This document shows positions 36,756 through 46,277 of a stretch of 60,928 nt of DNA, piece by piece. The stretch spans positions 1-60,928 of the forward strand of contig JAVCCH010000058.1 of the NCBI GenBank assembly GCA_030765535.1, read 5' to 3'. The stretch comes from Candidatus Tenebribacter davisii. GTDB taxonomy: Bacteria; Cloacimonadota; Cloacimonadia; Cloacimonadales; TCS61. The notes beneath the pieces are model-generated. The model was not told the DNA's origin and searched no databases. It saw only the letters and a program-made list of their open reading frames with translations. Each line of letters starts with the position of its first letter. The stretch's first letter is position 1. The position numbers and the translations under genes are program-made.

Positions 36756-37833
36756 TTGTTTCCGTTAGAAGTGGAGAGATACTTTCATTATTATCAAATT
36801 TGAATTTTTTATTTTTGAATAGGTCAACACAGGCAGTAACTACATCAGGGTCATATAAAATTCCACTGTTCTGTATTATTTCTCCCAAGGCTCTCTTTAT
36901 TCCAAAAGCAGCTCTATAAGGCCTATGAGAAGCCATTGCTTCAACAACATCGGCAACCATTATTACTTTTGCTTCCAGCATAATATCCTTTTCCGTTAAC
37001 CTATTCGGATAGCCAGTTCCATCTAAACGTTCATGATGCTGTAAAACAATATCTGCAATTGGCCAGGGGAAATCAATTGTATGTAAAATGTCATATCCTG
37101 ATTGCGGATGATTTTTTATAAGATTAAATTCAGCAGGAGTAAGCCTGCGAGGCATGCTGAGTATTTCTGCAGGAATAGATATTTTACCAAGATCATGTAT
37201 CATTCCTACCATATAAATACCTTCAACCTGACGTTTTGGTAAATTCATATTTATGGCAATTTCCTGAGATAAATTGGCCACTCTTCTTTGATGACCGGCT
37301 GTGTACGGGTCCCGCGTTTCTATTATTAATTCTGTAGCAAATATTATACCCTTTAATGTTTTCTCTAACTTTATCATAGTATTTTTAAAGTTTTCTTCAG
37401 ATTTTTTATGCTGTGTAATGTCAATTCCAACTCCTAATATACCAATAACTTTACCTTTTTCATTTAAGCGTGGTGATAAGGTCATTTGACTCCAGAGTTT
37501 TTTACCACTTTTTGTTATTTGTTTCAGTTCACACATTGTACTCTGTTTTGTAGATAAAATCAGTTTTTTTGCTTTTAATGCACTATTTACAGATTCAGTT
37601 CCATCGTAAATTATTGTGATTTTTTTCTTTCCTACTACTTCTAAGGCACTGTATCCAAAAATATTTTCAGATCCCTTATTCCAATACTGAATATTCTGAT
37701 CAATATCTGTAGAAATTATAGATACAGATGTGGAACTTTCCAGTATATTTGATAAGAGTTTACTGTCCCTGTTATCTTCTATGTTATTATTGAGTTCAAG
37801 AGTACTTTTTTCATCTTGCTGATCTAATTTCAC
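36742..37833 (-). CDS. PAS-domain HD-GYP phosphodiesterase (c-di-GMP hydrolase)
   Basis: A 363-residue protein with a PAS domain (about 25-140) and an HD-GYP domain (about 160-345). Motifs seen: HQRRVANLS, the HD in 'IHDLGKI', and HHERLDGTGYP, the GYP signature. HD-GYP proteins degrade c-di-GMP or related cyclic dinucleotides. The PAS domain may sense a small ligand or redox state. No membrane segment. Start GTG with AGAGG 6 bases upstream. It begins 9 bases after a GGDEF gene, so opposing activities are made together. Confidence 0.92.
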   Translation of the reverse strand: MKLDQQDEKSTLELNNNIEDNRDSKLLSNILESSTSVSIISTDIDQNIQYWNKGSENIFGYSALEVVGKKKITIIYDGTESVNSALKAKKLILSTKQSTMCELKQITKSGKKLWSQMTLSPRLNEKGKVIGILGVGIDITQHKKSEENFKNTMIKLEKTLKGIIFATELIIETRDPYTAGHQRRVANLSQEIAINMNLPKRQVEGIYMVGMIHDLGKISIPAEILSMPRRLTPAEFNLIKNHPQSGYDILHTIDFPWPIADIVLQHHERLDGTGYPNRLTEKDIMLEAKVIMVADVVEAMASHRPYRAAFGIKRALGEIIQNSGILYDPDVVTACVDLFKNKKFKFDNNESISPLLTETNVLP

Positions 37834-37842
37834 AATACACCT

Positions 37843-39159
37843 CTAATTATTCTTTTGAATCTCAACCCTATTTCTTCCTAAACGCTTAGCTTTGTAAAGG
37901 ATTTTATCAGCTGCTTTGAGAACTTTTTCCGGTTTTGTTTGATTTGCACCATATCCGGCTATGCCAATACTAACAGTAACTACCACTTTACTATTATCCT
38001 TAGATGCTGCTTTACCTCGGTTTTGTGACGATGAAGTTTTTCTTTTAGGAGAGCGGACAACGAATTCAGAAGTTTCCAGTTTATTTCTATATTCTTCCAT
38101 ATAAGGCTTAGCATTACTGGCTGATTTTCCTGGGAAAATAGCAGTGAATTCTTCACCTCCATACCGATAAACTTTTGCACCGCCGCTAACTTCCGATAAA
38201 ATTGATGCAACCATTTTTAAAACTTGATCACCTGTCTTATGACCATATTTATCATTGAATTTTTTAAAAAAATCTATGTCAATCATTGCTATAGCATAAT
38301 TTTTATTCAGAGCCTCCAGGGTTTCTTCTAAACTTCTTCGACCATGTAAACCTGTAAGCTCATCAATATAGGCCATTGAGAATGATGTCTCAATAGTAGT
38401 AATAAGAAGAATTAATCCGCAAGCAGTAAAAAACACCATTATTTCAGGATATAGTTTATCGGAACATGAGGCAAGGAATAAAGCTACTATGATGAATATA
38501 TAACCACCAATTTTTTCGTTACGGGTATATACAAATCTAAAGGTCATGATAATAATAATAGTTACAAAAGATATCATCGAAATTATCGTAACATTATCAA
38601 TTATAGATGTTTTTAGAAAAATTGAGCGGAGATATTGCATTAAACTGTAAAGTGAAGAAGCAAACTCAGGGAACTCTGTATTAAACTGAACAATGATTTT
38701 TGATCCCGGGAATTCGACCAGTTTAATAAGAAACTGAACTAGTAATACTTCGCAGAATATAATAACAAAATATAATAATATCGTTCTATATCTTTTCTTA
38801 CCTATGATAGAGAAGATAAAAATATTGATTGGCAGTAGAAAAGACAATAATGCAGGAATAATAGAAGCTGAATGCATCGATAGATCACCTGACAAATTAT
38901 TATAAATATAATAACCATAAGAAAGTATGAAGGAAATTATAATAAGATCAGTATTATTAGAACGAATACCCAGAATTGCTATTATAGCAAACAGGAGATA
39001 GGGAATAAGTGGGAAAATAATAATAAAAGCTCTTATTTCTGTATCTGATGAAATATTAACCAGCATTTTATCCCATTGCCATCCGATAACCATTGATAAA
39101 ATAATAAGAATGAAAGGAATAACAAGTGGAACAAAAAGTCTTTTAACTTTAAAATACAA
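37843..39159 (-). CDS. Membrane diguanylate cyclase (GGDEF)
   Basis: A 438-residue protein: about seven or eight membrane segments (1-255), then a GGDEF domain. The active site is GGEEF, preceded by 'VSGGAKVYRY', so the usual RxxD inhibitory site is missing. The domain also carries a basic insert (KRKTSSSQNRGKAASK) before the last strand. It makes c-di-GMP at the inner membrane. Start TTG with AGGAG 5 bases upstream. Cotranscribed with the HD-GYP gene. Confidence 0.92.
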   Translation of the reverse strand: MYFKVKRLFVPLVIPFILIILSMVIGWQWDKMLVNISSDTEIRAFIIIFPLIPYLLFAIIAILGIRSNNTDLIIISFILSYGYYIYNNLSGDLSMHSASIIPALLSFLLPINIFIFSIIGKKRYRTILLYFVIIFCEVLLVQFLIKLVEFPGSKIIVQFNTEFPEFASSLYSLMQYLRSIFLKTSIIDNVTIISMISFVTIIIIMTFRFVYTRNEKIGGYIFIIVALFLASCSDKLYPEIMVFFTACGLILLITTIETSFSMAYIDELTGLHGRRSLEETLEALNKNYAIAMIDIDFFKKFNDKYGHKTGDQVLKMVASILSEVSGGAKVYRYGGEEFTAIFPGKSASNAKPYMEEYRNKLETSEFVVRSPKRKTSSSQNRGKAASKDNSKVVVTVSIGIAGYGANQTKPEKVLKAADKILYKAKRLGRNRVEIQKNN

Positions 39160-39167
39160 AGATACTC

Positions 39168-39530
39168 CTAACTGTTTTTTTTTAAGATTATTGTTTTTTT
39201 AGTTTTTGTTAATGAATTAAAAACCAGAGCATAAGAATTATCTATCATTTCTTTAATCACTTTCCCCGGTATTGAATTATCCAGGATGATAGTATTCCAG
39301 TGTCTTTTATTCATGTGGTATCCGGGAATAACTGATGTATATCTTTTTCTCAAGTCTTGGGCAAGAAATGGATCGCATTTTAGATTTATCTGTAGTGGAA
39401 CTTTTTCTAATGTTATCAGGATAAATATCTTATCACCAACTTTGATAACCATTGTTACATCATCAAACGGAAAATCTACTACTGTACTTTTTTTCTGCAA
39501 ACAATAAATACGGATCTCATCTAAAGTCAT
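39168..39530 (-). CDS. MmcQ/YjbR-family protein
   Basis: A 120-residue protein of the small alpha/beta MmcQ/YjbR family: 'DFPFDDVTMVIKVGDKIF' and 'VIPGYHMNKRHWNTIILD' are the characteristic blocks. The fold resembles CyaY and DNA-binding candidates, but the function is not settled. Its ATG overlaps the MATE stop by 4 bases, so the genes are cotranscribed. Confidence 0.88.
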   Translation of the reverse strand: MTLDEIRIYCLQKKSTVVDFPFDDVTMVIKVGDKIFILITLEKVPLQINLKCDPFLAQDLRKRYTSVIPGYHMNKRHWNTIILDNSIPGKVIKEMIDNSYALVFNSLTKTKKTIILKKNS

Positions 39531-40879
39531 TCCTTTATCTCTCTATTGAATATCTTGAATAAATATATTCTGGATGTTGCCCCAGATATGATATAGGATA
39601 AAGCTATTGCTATGAATATTCCTGTCAATCCAAATAATTTTGATCCTAATAAAGCTAGGGGAATACACAGCACAAACATTTGCATAATTGTGAGACCAGC
39701 AGCATGAAAAGGCTTATGCATGACATTTAGTGCAGTGGTACTTAAAACATATACACCCTCAAGTGAATAGCTCAAGGGAACTATAATAAGATATAGTGAT
39801 ATCGTTGCTATTACATCTGCATCATTATTGAAGATACCAGCTATTGAATTGCGAAAAATAAACAGTAACGTAAAAATCGCTAAACCCCAAATTAATGAAA
39901 ATCTATGACTGATGTTAATTGAAGATTGTACACGATCAAATTTCTTTGCACCTAGATTCTGTCCTACGAAGGGTCCAAAAACTGCTGCTAAAGAATTGAT
40001 TACAGAAAGGGAAAAGAACTCAATTCTGGAAGCAACACCATAACCCGCAACGGCTGTTATCCCATAAGAAGAAACAATTCTTGTGATAATTCCGATAGAA
40101 ATTGGGACAATTATTCGCGCACCTGCTATAGGTATTCCAATAAATAATACTTTTTTCCAGGAATCCACTAATTCTGATATTTTAAGTTTGCTGAACGATA
40201 TCATCTTTTCGCGTTTTGCCAAAACCCACGAAGCTAAAAGGAAAGTAAAGAATCTGCCAATTACAGTTGCAATTGCTGCTCCTTTTATACCTAATTCCGG
40301 AAATGGACCTATTCCAAAAATCAGCAAAGGATCAAGTACAATATTCATCGTTACAGCAAAAAGCATCAGCAAACTAGGGGTTATAGCGTCTCCAGTTGCA
40401 CGGATAGCATTATTTCCTACCATAGGGACAACAACAAAAGGCATTCCAAGATACCATGTCTTCATATATACTTTTATATAAGGTATGATCTTAGGAGTAG
40501 CGCCTAAGGCTTTAAATAATGGATCTATTGTAAATAATCCGAGGATAATAAAAACTAATACTACGATAAATGCTAAGAGTAAACTATCTGTTGTAAGTCT
40601 TTGAACTTTATGAAGATCGCCTTCACCTATAGCTCGCGAAATTACAGCAGAAGCACCAAAACCTAAACCTAATGCAATACTGGTAACTGCCATAATGACT
40701 GGGAACGTAAAACTAAGTGCTGCTAATTGATCGATGCCAAGTTTTCCTACAAAAAAAGTATCAGCTAAGTTGAAGGCAACCATTCCAATAAAGCCAAATG
40801 TCATCGCAATGGTCATTTTTGTGAGAATTGTACCTATTGGACCTTCAATTAATTTAGCAGTATTTCCTTTATTGCGCAT
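39527..40879 (-). CDS. MATE-family efflux transporter
   Basis: A 450-residue 12-segment MATE transporter. 'NLADTFFVGKLGIDQLAALSFTFPV' and 'VFGPFVGQNLGAKK' mark the two halves. Only distantly similar to the first MATE protein (4834-6258). The substrate is unknown. It lies between the REC-PAS regulator and a YjbR-like gene in a six-gene minus-strand series. Confidence 0.9.
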   Translation of the reverse strand: MRNKGNTAKLIEGPIGTILTKMTIAMTFGFIGMVAFNLADTFFVGKLGIDQLAALSFTFPVIMAVTSIALGLGFGASAVISRAIGEGDLHKVQRLTTDSLLLAFIVVLVFIILGLFTIDPLFKALGATPKIIPYIKVYMKTWYLGMPFVVVPMVGNNAIRATGDAITPSLLMLFAVTMNIVLDPLLIFGIGPFPELGIKGAAIATVIGRFFTFLLASWVLAKREKMISFSKLKISELVDSWKKVLFIGIPIAGARIIVPISIGIITRIVSSYGITAVAGYGVASRIEFFSLSVINSLAAVFGPFVGQNLGAKKFDRVQSSINISHRFSLIWGLAIFTLLFIFRNSIAGIFNNDADVIATISLYLIIVPLSYSLEGVYVLSTTALNVMHKPFHAAGLTIMQMFVLCIPLALLGSKLFGLTGIFIAIALSYIISGATSRIYLFKIFNREIKE

Positions 40880-40891
40880 GTAATAGATTAA

Positions 40892-41881
40892 TTAGATCTT
40901 GCCTTTTTCTTTCATTTTCTTATATTGATCCGGATAATATTTTTTTAAACAATCAGGGCAAATTCCATGACTGAAATTAACATTTGAGTGTTTAGCTATA
41001 TATTGTTCCACATTACCCCAGTAACCGGAGTCATCCCTGATCTTTTTACAGTGAGAACAAATAGGGATCAAGCCTTCTAGAGTCTTAACTTCTTCAAGTG
41101 TTTTCTGTAATTCTTTGATTAAGTTTTCCCGCTCTTCTTCAATTTTCTTTCTTTCCCTGATATCTTTATATATTACAAATGCACCCTTGATATTACCATT
41201 TAAAACGATTGGAGCAGCTGATATTGCAACCGGTAAAATTTCTCCTTTTTTACTCTTTCTTACAGTATCAGTAAAAACTGAGCCGGAAAGTGATTCAATA
41301 CTAAGTTTATTAGCTTCATGCTTATGCCCGGGTGGAATGATCAAATCATCGATCTTTTTAGCTTTGCATTCCTCTAATGTAAAACCGAAAAATTTTTTAA
41401 ATCTTGGATTTATATCTTTGATCTTGAAATCATTGTCAACGTATACACAAGGTTCGGGATTGCCAATGAACATACTCTCATATTGTGCCTTACTTTTGAG
41501 TAGTTCTAATTCTGATTTATGCTTGATGAGAGTTATCTCAATTGCTGCATGTAATTCTTTCTCATCATATGGTTTAAGGATAAAGCCGTAGGGCGTTATC
41601 TTGGTTGCAGATTCAACTGTTGATGAATCAGCATAAGCAGTAAGGAAAATGATTGGTATATCATGCTTCGCCAAAATTCGCTTACCTGTTTCGATTCCAT
41701 CTAAATCACCATCCAGCATTATATCCATCAGGATAATATCAGGATTTAATTTGCCTACATTCTTTATTACATCATTCCCATTACTAAAAATTCCAACTAC
41801 ATTGTATTTGAATTGTTCAAGGGTGTATTTAATATCTATTGATATCAGATGTTCATCTTCAACTAATAAAATATTTACCAT
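40892..41881 (-). CDS. Response regulator with REC, PAS and C-terminal Cys motifs
   Basis: A 329-residue protein: a receiver domain (1-120) with the phospho-acceptor Asp in 'IILMDIMLD', a PAS domain (about 130-245), a coiled coil, then a C-terminal region with CSHCKKIRDDSGYW and CPDC. That last block recurs at the end of many PAS signalling proteins and probably binds a metal. It has no DNA-binding or catalytic output domain, so it likely acts through protein contacts. AAGGAT lies before the ATG. First gene of the series leading down to 36426. Confidence 0.88.
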   Translation of the reverse strand: MVNILLVEDEHLISIDIKYTLEQFKYNVVGIFSNGNDVIKNVGKLNPDIILMDIMLDGDLDGIETGKRILAKHDIPIIFLTAYADSSTVESATKITPYGFILKPYDEKELHAAIEITLIKHKSELELLKSKAQYESMFIGNPEPCVYVDNDFKIKDINPRFKKFFGFTLEECKAKKIDDLIIPPGHKHEANKLSIESLSGSVFTDTVRKSKKGEILPVAISAAPIVLNGNIKGAFVIYKDIRERKKIEEERENLIKELQKTLEEVKTLEGLIPICSHCKKIRDDSGYWGNVEQYIAKHSNVNFSHGICPDCLKKYYPDQYKKMKEKGKI

Positions 41882-41925
41882 TTTATTATCCTTATAAATT
41901 AAATATAAGTTTATGCTTTGCCAAC

Positions 41926-41954
41926 TTGATTTTTAGTCAAGAAATTAATATATA
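41926..41954 (+). promoter_or_regulatory. Candidate promoter for the GcvT-like gene
   Basis: TTGATT (41926-41931) and TATATA (41949-41954) are separated by 17 bases in the 146-base divergent gap. AAGGAG is present close to the ATG at 42028. Confidence 0.35.
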
Positions 41955-42027
41955 CAGCATAATATACTTTACAAATAATATGCCAAAATAAATTTATCAA
42001 AAAAAAATTAAAATATAAGGAGATTTT

Positions 42028-43398
42028 ATGAAAAAAATTGGATTTGATTTTCCTGATTCACCGCGTTATACAGCACTTTACGAGGCAGAGATTTGGTATC
42101 AGAAATTATTAGCCGATAAGCTTGGTAGAGAATTTGAACCAATAAAGTTAAGTAATTTTGGTGAATATAACATGGCGGTTAATTATCTTACATCAGTATT
42201 AGAAGAAGCGAAGGCAATAGAAAAAGTTGCGATCTTTAATATTGATCATATGGCTCAAATACAATTCACTGGTTCGGAAGCTGCTAAACTTCTTGATCGT
42301 GTACTGCCTGCAGATGTAGAGAATATGAAGATCGGACAATGTAAATATACGCTTTTGCTAACGGAAAAAGGAACCGTTCTTGATGACTTGATAATAATGC
42401 GAGTGAAAGAAGATAACTTCATTCTTGTTATTAACGCAGGTCATGATATTACTGATGAATCAAAAGATAAGATCGCTGATGCAGATTTCATCTGTAAATA
42501 TATTAAAGATGATGAAGATGTACAGGTAAAAGATATTTCAGATGAACTGGTTAAGATAGATATCCAAGGACCATTATCTTATAAACTTGTCACCAAGCTT
42601 TTTGGTGACCAGGTAGTAAAAAACAGGAATAAACCTGCTAAGAACATGAAGTTTTTTACATTTAATGAATTTGATTTTGAAGGACATCATTATTACATAA
42701 GCAGAACAGGTTACACTAATCGCTGGGGATGGGAACTGTATGTTCCTGTAAATGTTGCTGAAGATCAGTTTAAATGTATTGCGCTTGAAGCCTTGGAACT
42801 TGGTGGTCTTGTTGTTGGCTTAGGAGGAAGAGATGAGAATAGGATCTCAGCCGGGAATTTCGGTTTACCGTTGAATGGAAGTGAATATGACAGGGAACAT
42901 ACTCCTGTGAATGCTCCACTCTTCAATGCAGCCTTTGATATGAACAAAACTACATTTGTTGGTAAAGAAGTTATTCGGAAAGATATAGATTCCGGTACTG
43001 ATAAGAGAATGGTTCTATTTATTTCAGAAGGAATTGTATCAGGAAGAGATATCTACAAAAATGGTAAAAAAATTGGAACAGTAACTTCCAGTATAAATTC
43101 TCCAAATATCTCCCAGGATAAACGTGAATTCATTGGTTCAGAAAGAAAGAATGTGAATGGAGAAGAGGGAACAGCAGCTATTGGATTGGGTTGGCTTGAA
43201 CATAATCCATTCCAAATTGACCAAGAGGGGAAAGATATCCTTACTGAAAATAAAAAGGCAGTTCGAATCCCTGTGGAATTCTTTCGAGTTGATAAGGATG
43301 GCATTATTAAAGGTAAATCGGTTATAGGATATATCTCAGGAGATGGGGTAACACCTGCGACTGCATCAAAGGCATTGAAGAATATTCAAAATCTGTAA
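42028..43398 (+). CDS. GcvT-family (glycine cleavage T protein-like) folate-dependent protein
   Basis: A 456-residue relative of aminomethyltransferase, which transfers a one-carbon unit to tetrahydrofolate. Family features: 'IDHMAQIQFTGSEAAKLLDRVLP', 'YTLLLTEKGTVLDDLIIMRV', 'GYTNRWGWELYVP' (usually TGYTGEDGFE) and a C-terminal OB-like segment. It is about 90 residues longer than typical GcvT, mainly in the C-terminal part. No gcvH or gcvP is nearby, so a function in the glycine cleavage system is uncertain; another C1 or demethylation role is possible. Confidence 0.8.
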   Translation: MKKIGFDFPDSPRYTALYEAEIWYQKLLADKLGREFEPIKLSNFGEYNMAVNYLTSVLEEAKAIEKVAIFNIDHMAQIQFTGSEAAKLLDRVLPADVENMKIGQCKYTLLLTEKGTVLDDLIIMRVKEDNFILVINAGHDITDESKDKIADADFICKYIKDDEDVQVKDISDELVKIDIQGPLSYKLVTKLFGDQVVKNRNKPAKNMKFFTFNEFDFEGHHYYISRTGYTNRWGWELYVPVNVAEDQFKCIALEALELGGLVVGLGGRDENRISAGNFGLPLNGSEYDREHTPVNAPLFNAAFDMNKTTFVGKEVIRKDIDSGTDKRMVLFISEGIVSGRDIYKNGKKIGTVTSSINSPNISQDKREFIGSERKNVNGEEGTAAIGLGWLEHNPFQIDQEGKDILTENKKAVRIPVEFFRVDKDGIIKGKSVIGYISGDGVTPATASKALKNIQNL

Positions 43399-43474
43399 TT
43401 ATTTGCAGAATATAAAGATAAGTTTTGATCTCGTTAGGATGGAATATTTATTTATATGAATTAATAAAAAATCT

Positions 43475-43502
43475 TTGACACATAAACTTGTAATTTTAAA
43501 AG
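43475..43502 (+). promoter_or_regulatory. Candidate promoter for tRNA-Asp
   Basis: A perfect -35 box TTGACA (43475-43480) and TAAAAG (43497-43502) with a 16-base spacer lie 28 bases upstream of the tRNA gene. Confidence 0.45.
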
Positions 43503-43529
43503 TGCTCAAGTGAATTTAGTGAAATTAAT

Positions 43530-43606
43530 GGGGGCGTAGTTCAGTTGGTTAGAACGTCTGCCTGTCACGCAGAAGGTCGCGAGTTCGAGTCCCGTCGCTC
43601 CCGCCA
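43530..43606 (+). tRNA. tRNA-Asp (anticodon GTC)
   Basis: A complete cloverleaf of 77 bases with encoded CCA. The acceptor GGGGGCG pairs with CGCTCCC, the anticodon stem TCTGC/GCAGA encloses the loop CTGTCAC, and the T loop is TTCGAGT. The anticodon GTC reads Asp codons. Confidence 0.97.
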
Positions 43607-43614
43607 TTATAAAA

Positions 43615-43645
43615 ACCGATCAGAGAAATCTGGTCGGTGTTTTTT
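43615..43645 (+). terminator. Intrinsic terminator after tRNA-Asp
   Basis: The 10-bp stem ACCGATCAGA / TCTGGTCGGT (one G-T pair) with a GAAA loop is followed by G and six T. It lies 8 bases after the tRNA. Confidence 0.85.
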
Positions 43646-43867
43646 ATGAGGGTTAAAATGTTTTATACATATATTCTATATTCAAAATACATAAAAAACA
43701 AATTTCGACTTAAGGTTTAACATATACGCTTTTACTTTAATGAATTATGATGAAAAAATATTTAAAGAGTTATAATATGCTAAGAATCTAGAAATATTAA
43801 TTGCTTTACATTGAAAAAGTTATTTTTTTTTATGTTATATAAAATTATGATTCACACTGGAGGAAAA

Positions 43868-44653
43868 ATGATAAAAAGATTTCTGTTAATTACAACCGTG
43901 ATCCTTTTTGTGCAACTTGCGCTCGCAGATGAACCGACAGAGACAGAGCAAAAGCTAATAGAAAATCAAGAACAAATGCTTCAGAACCAAGAAGAGATAT
44001 TACAGAGAATAGACAGCAGAAGAGGATTTAAAGATAGAGATATTCTCAATGTAATGGGAATGCCTACAGCTTTTGCTTTAAAGAAGAATGAATTTATTAT
44101 AGGACTCGGTTCTGTATATTATGGAATTTCTGATCATTTACAGGTGGGAACAAATTTGTTATTCTTCTTACTTCAAGATAGAAATGTTCAGATAAAAACC
44201 AATTTCTATAAAACATCAAAATATTCTGTTGCAACGGGTTTAAGATTTGATCATTTTGCTTTGAAAACGTTTGGAAGTGATATGAACTATTCATTCTTAT
44301 CTCCTTATGGTGCTGTTTCACTATCAACAAGCGAGAATGTTAATCTTCATTTTTCCGGTCAGTATGCAATGTATTGGAACAGTGAAAATGCGGATATTAA
44401 AGATGCTGAACCAATTTGGTTTGTTCAAGGTTCATATACTGCAATTGGAATGGAGATAAGCGCATCTCACCGTACGAAATTCGTTGGTGAATTTGCCTAT
44501 GATTATACGTATGAAGGAACCAGAGTAGGAGGAGCTATCCTTTGGGGTTGGGAAAAACTAAGATTAAAAGTTGGTTTAAATTCTTACTTATATGAGAATG
44601 ATTACACCATCATAGTACCTTCATTTAATATATGGTGGAGATTTGATGGGTAG
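43868..44653 (+). CDS. Outer-membrane beta-barrel-like protein
   Basis: About 261 residues. The ATG at 43868 is preceded by GGAGG at 5 bases and opens a signal peptide (MIKRFLLITTVILFVQLALA). The frame is open back to a TTG at 43811, which lacks these features. After a short Glu/Gln-rich coiled coil (about 22-50, 'EQKLIENQEQMLQNQEEI') the protein is made of alternating strands ending in aromatic residues (IWWRFDG), like an 8-10 strand barrel. The function is unknown. The gap upstream (43646-43867) shows no gene. Confidence 0.75.
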   Translation: MIKRFLLITTVILFVQLALADEPTETEQKLIENQEQMLQNQEEILQRIDSRRGFKDRDILNVMGMPTAFALKKNEFIIGLGSVYYGISDHLQVGTNLLFFLLQDRNVQIKTNFYKTSKYSVATGLRFDHFALKTFGSDMNYSFLSPYGAVSLSTSENVNLHFSGQYAMYWNSENADIKDAEPIWFVQGSYTAIGMEISASHRTKFVGEFAYDYTYEGTRVGGAILWGWEKLRLKVGLNSYLYENDYTIIVPSFNIWWRFDG

Positions 44654-44795
44654 AATAAATGCATTCATGATGTAATTTTTCTATAAACCATTTTTAAGTC
44701 GAAAGAAAATCCCAAAATAAAATAATTTGCGAAATTTTAATATCAATGATTAATGATATACTCATAATTCCAAATACGAACTCGGTAAGTATGAA

Positions 44796-45113
44796 CTATT
44801 TATCAAGTTCTTTTTGAGCCCAGCTAAGGGCTGCAGCAACATTGGGAAATCCTATTGTACTGGTTAGTGAAATGAGTGTATGATAGATATCTTTATCACT
44901 TGCTCCCGCCTCTAGTGCTCTTCTCACATGGCTATGCACTGAACCCTCTGAACGAATTGCAGCTGCGGCACTAAGTTGAATTAGATGTACAACCTTTTCC
45001 GATAGAGGACCGGCTTTACGGGTAATTTTTCCTAAATCTTCCACAGCATTCATATAAACAGGCTGGGTTTCTTGCAAGTACTTATACCAATTAGGAATAT
45101 TGCGATCTGACAT
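44796..45113 (-). CDS. Carboxymuconolactone decarboxylase (CMD/AhpD-like) family protein
   Basis: A 105-residue all-alpha protein of the CMD family ('LSEKVVHLIQLSAAAAIRSEGSVHSHVRRALEAGASDKDI'). The CxxC of the redox-active members is replaced by SVHS, so a thiol peroxidase role is unlikely; another enzymatic or binding role is possible. AGGAGG precedes the ATG. The gap 45114-45398 (285 bases) is AT-rich and contains no gene I can see. Confidence 0.85.
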   Translation of the reverse strand: MSDRNIPNWYKYLQETQPVYMNAVEDLGKITRKAGPLSEKVVHLIQLSAAAAIRSEGSVHSHVRRALEAGASDKDIYHTLISLTSTIGFPNVAAALSWAQKELDK

Positions 45114-45398
45114 ATGACCTCCTAGTTTTATTATAATGATAATATAACAAATTTATATTAACAGTAAACAATTTAATTAAGTACTGTAAAATACTATATT
45201 TCTTGGGACTAAATTAATACAACGTAATTAATTCTTATGGTTTAATCAGTTATAATATAAAAAGTAATAATGATATATTAACAACAATTTGTTTTAATGA
45301 CATTATTTACTTCAATACTCTTAATACGATAATATGGGAATTTTTTATTTACAAATTAATCCTGTAAACCGAAATGTCTCAAAATAGGGAAGTGAATA

Positions 45399-46277
45399 TT
45401 GGATAGAATAATCAGAGGGATAACCCGGGATAAAAGCATACGATTCTTTGCTATTGATGCAACGCAGACAGTTCAGAAAGCTGTTGATATTCATCATTTA
45501 TCAATGACTAACTCTGTTATAATGGGAAGAATGATAAGTGCAGCGCTAATGATGGCAGCCGATTTGAAGTCAGATAAAAATGTAATTACCTTGAAAATTG
45601 ATGGTGATGGTCCTTGCGGAAATGCATTAGTTACTGCAAGAAAAAATGGGAATGTGAAGGGTTACGCCAAACATCCTGAAGTTGAGCTTCCGTTAAATGA
45701 GATAACAAAAACATTTGAGATTAAGCAGGCAATTGGCAAGGGAACTTTCACAATCATCAAAGATCTGGGCTTGAAAAATCCATACATCGGACAAATTGAA
45801 TTGAAATATTCAACTATTGCTAAAGATCTTACTTATTACTTTGCTCAGTCGGAACAGATTCCTTCTTCGGTTGGTCTTGGAGTTTTGGTAATGCCAAATG
45901 GATCAATAAAAAAGGCTGGCGGATTTATAATACAGGTTTTACCGCAAACTTTTGAAGTAGTAATTTCCCAGATTGAAGAGAACCTGGCAAAATTCCCTAA
46001 TTTGACCGATATGATGGATCTGGGGCATTCCATAGAAGATCTAATATCTAAATTCATTCTAAAAGGATTAGAGCCTCAGATAAAAGAAACAGCACCTGCT
46101 CAATACAAATGCGATTGTTCTAAAGAAAAATTCGAAAATGGAATTAAATTACTTTCAAAGAAGGAATTACAGGAAGCAATTGATACAAATGAGACGCTAA
46201 CGATCCATTGTCATTTTTGTAATACCAAATATAATTTTGATAAGAAGAAGATTGAGCATATATTGGAGAAGATGTAA
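45399..46277 (+). CDS. hslO: Redox-regulated chaperone Hsp33
   Basis: A 292-residue holdase chaperone activated by oxidative stress. The C-terminal zinc switch is visible as CDC (near residue 232) and CHFC (near residue 271), the CxC...CxxC pattern of Hsp33. 'DGDGPCGNALVTA' is the usual mid-domain block. The start is TTG with GGGAAG upstream; the next Met is about 30 residues further and would cut the domain. The rsmA ATG directly follows the stop. Confidence 0.95.
   Translation: MDRIIRGITRDKSIRFFAIDATQTVQKAVDIHHLSMTNSVIMGRMISAALMMAADLKSDKNVITLKIDGDGPCGNALVTARKNGNVKGYAKHPEVELPLNEITKTFEIKQAIGKGTFTIIKDLGLKNPYIGQIELKYSTIAKDLTYYFAQSEQIPSSVGLGVLVMPNGSIKKAGGFIIQVLPQTFEVVISQIEENLAKFPNLTDMMDLGHSIEDLISKFILKGLEPQIKETAPAQYKCDCSKEKFENGIKLLSKKELQEAIDTNETLTIHCHFCNTKYNFDKKKIEHILEKM

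Noticed and set aside
43530-43606. tRNA-Asp as an integration site for a mobile element
   Set aside because: No integrase, direct repeat of the tRNA 3' end or foreign-looking genes are found nearby.
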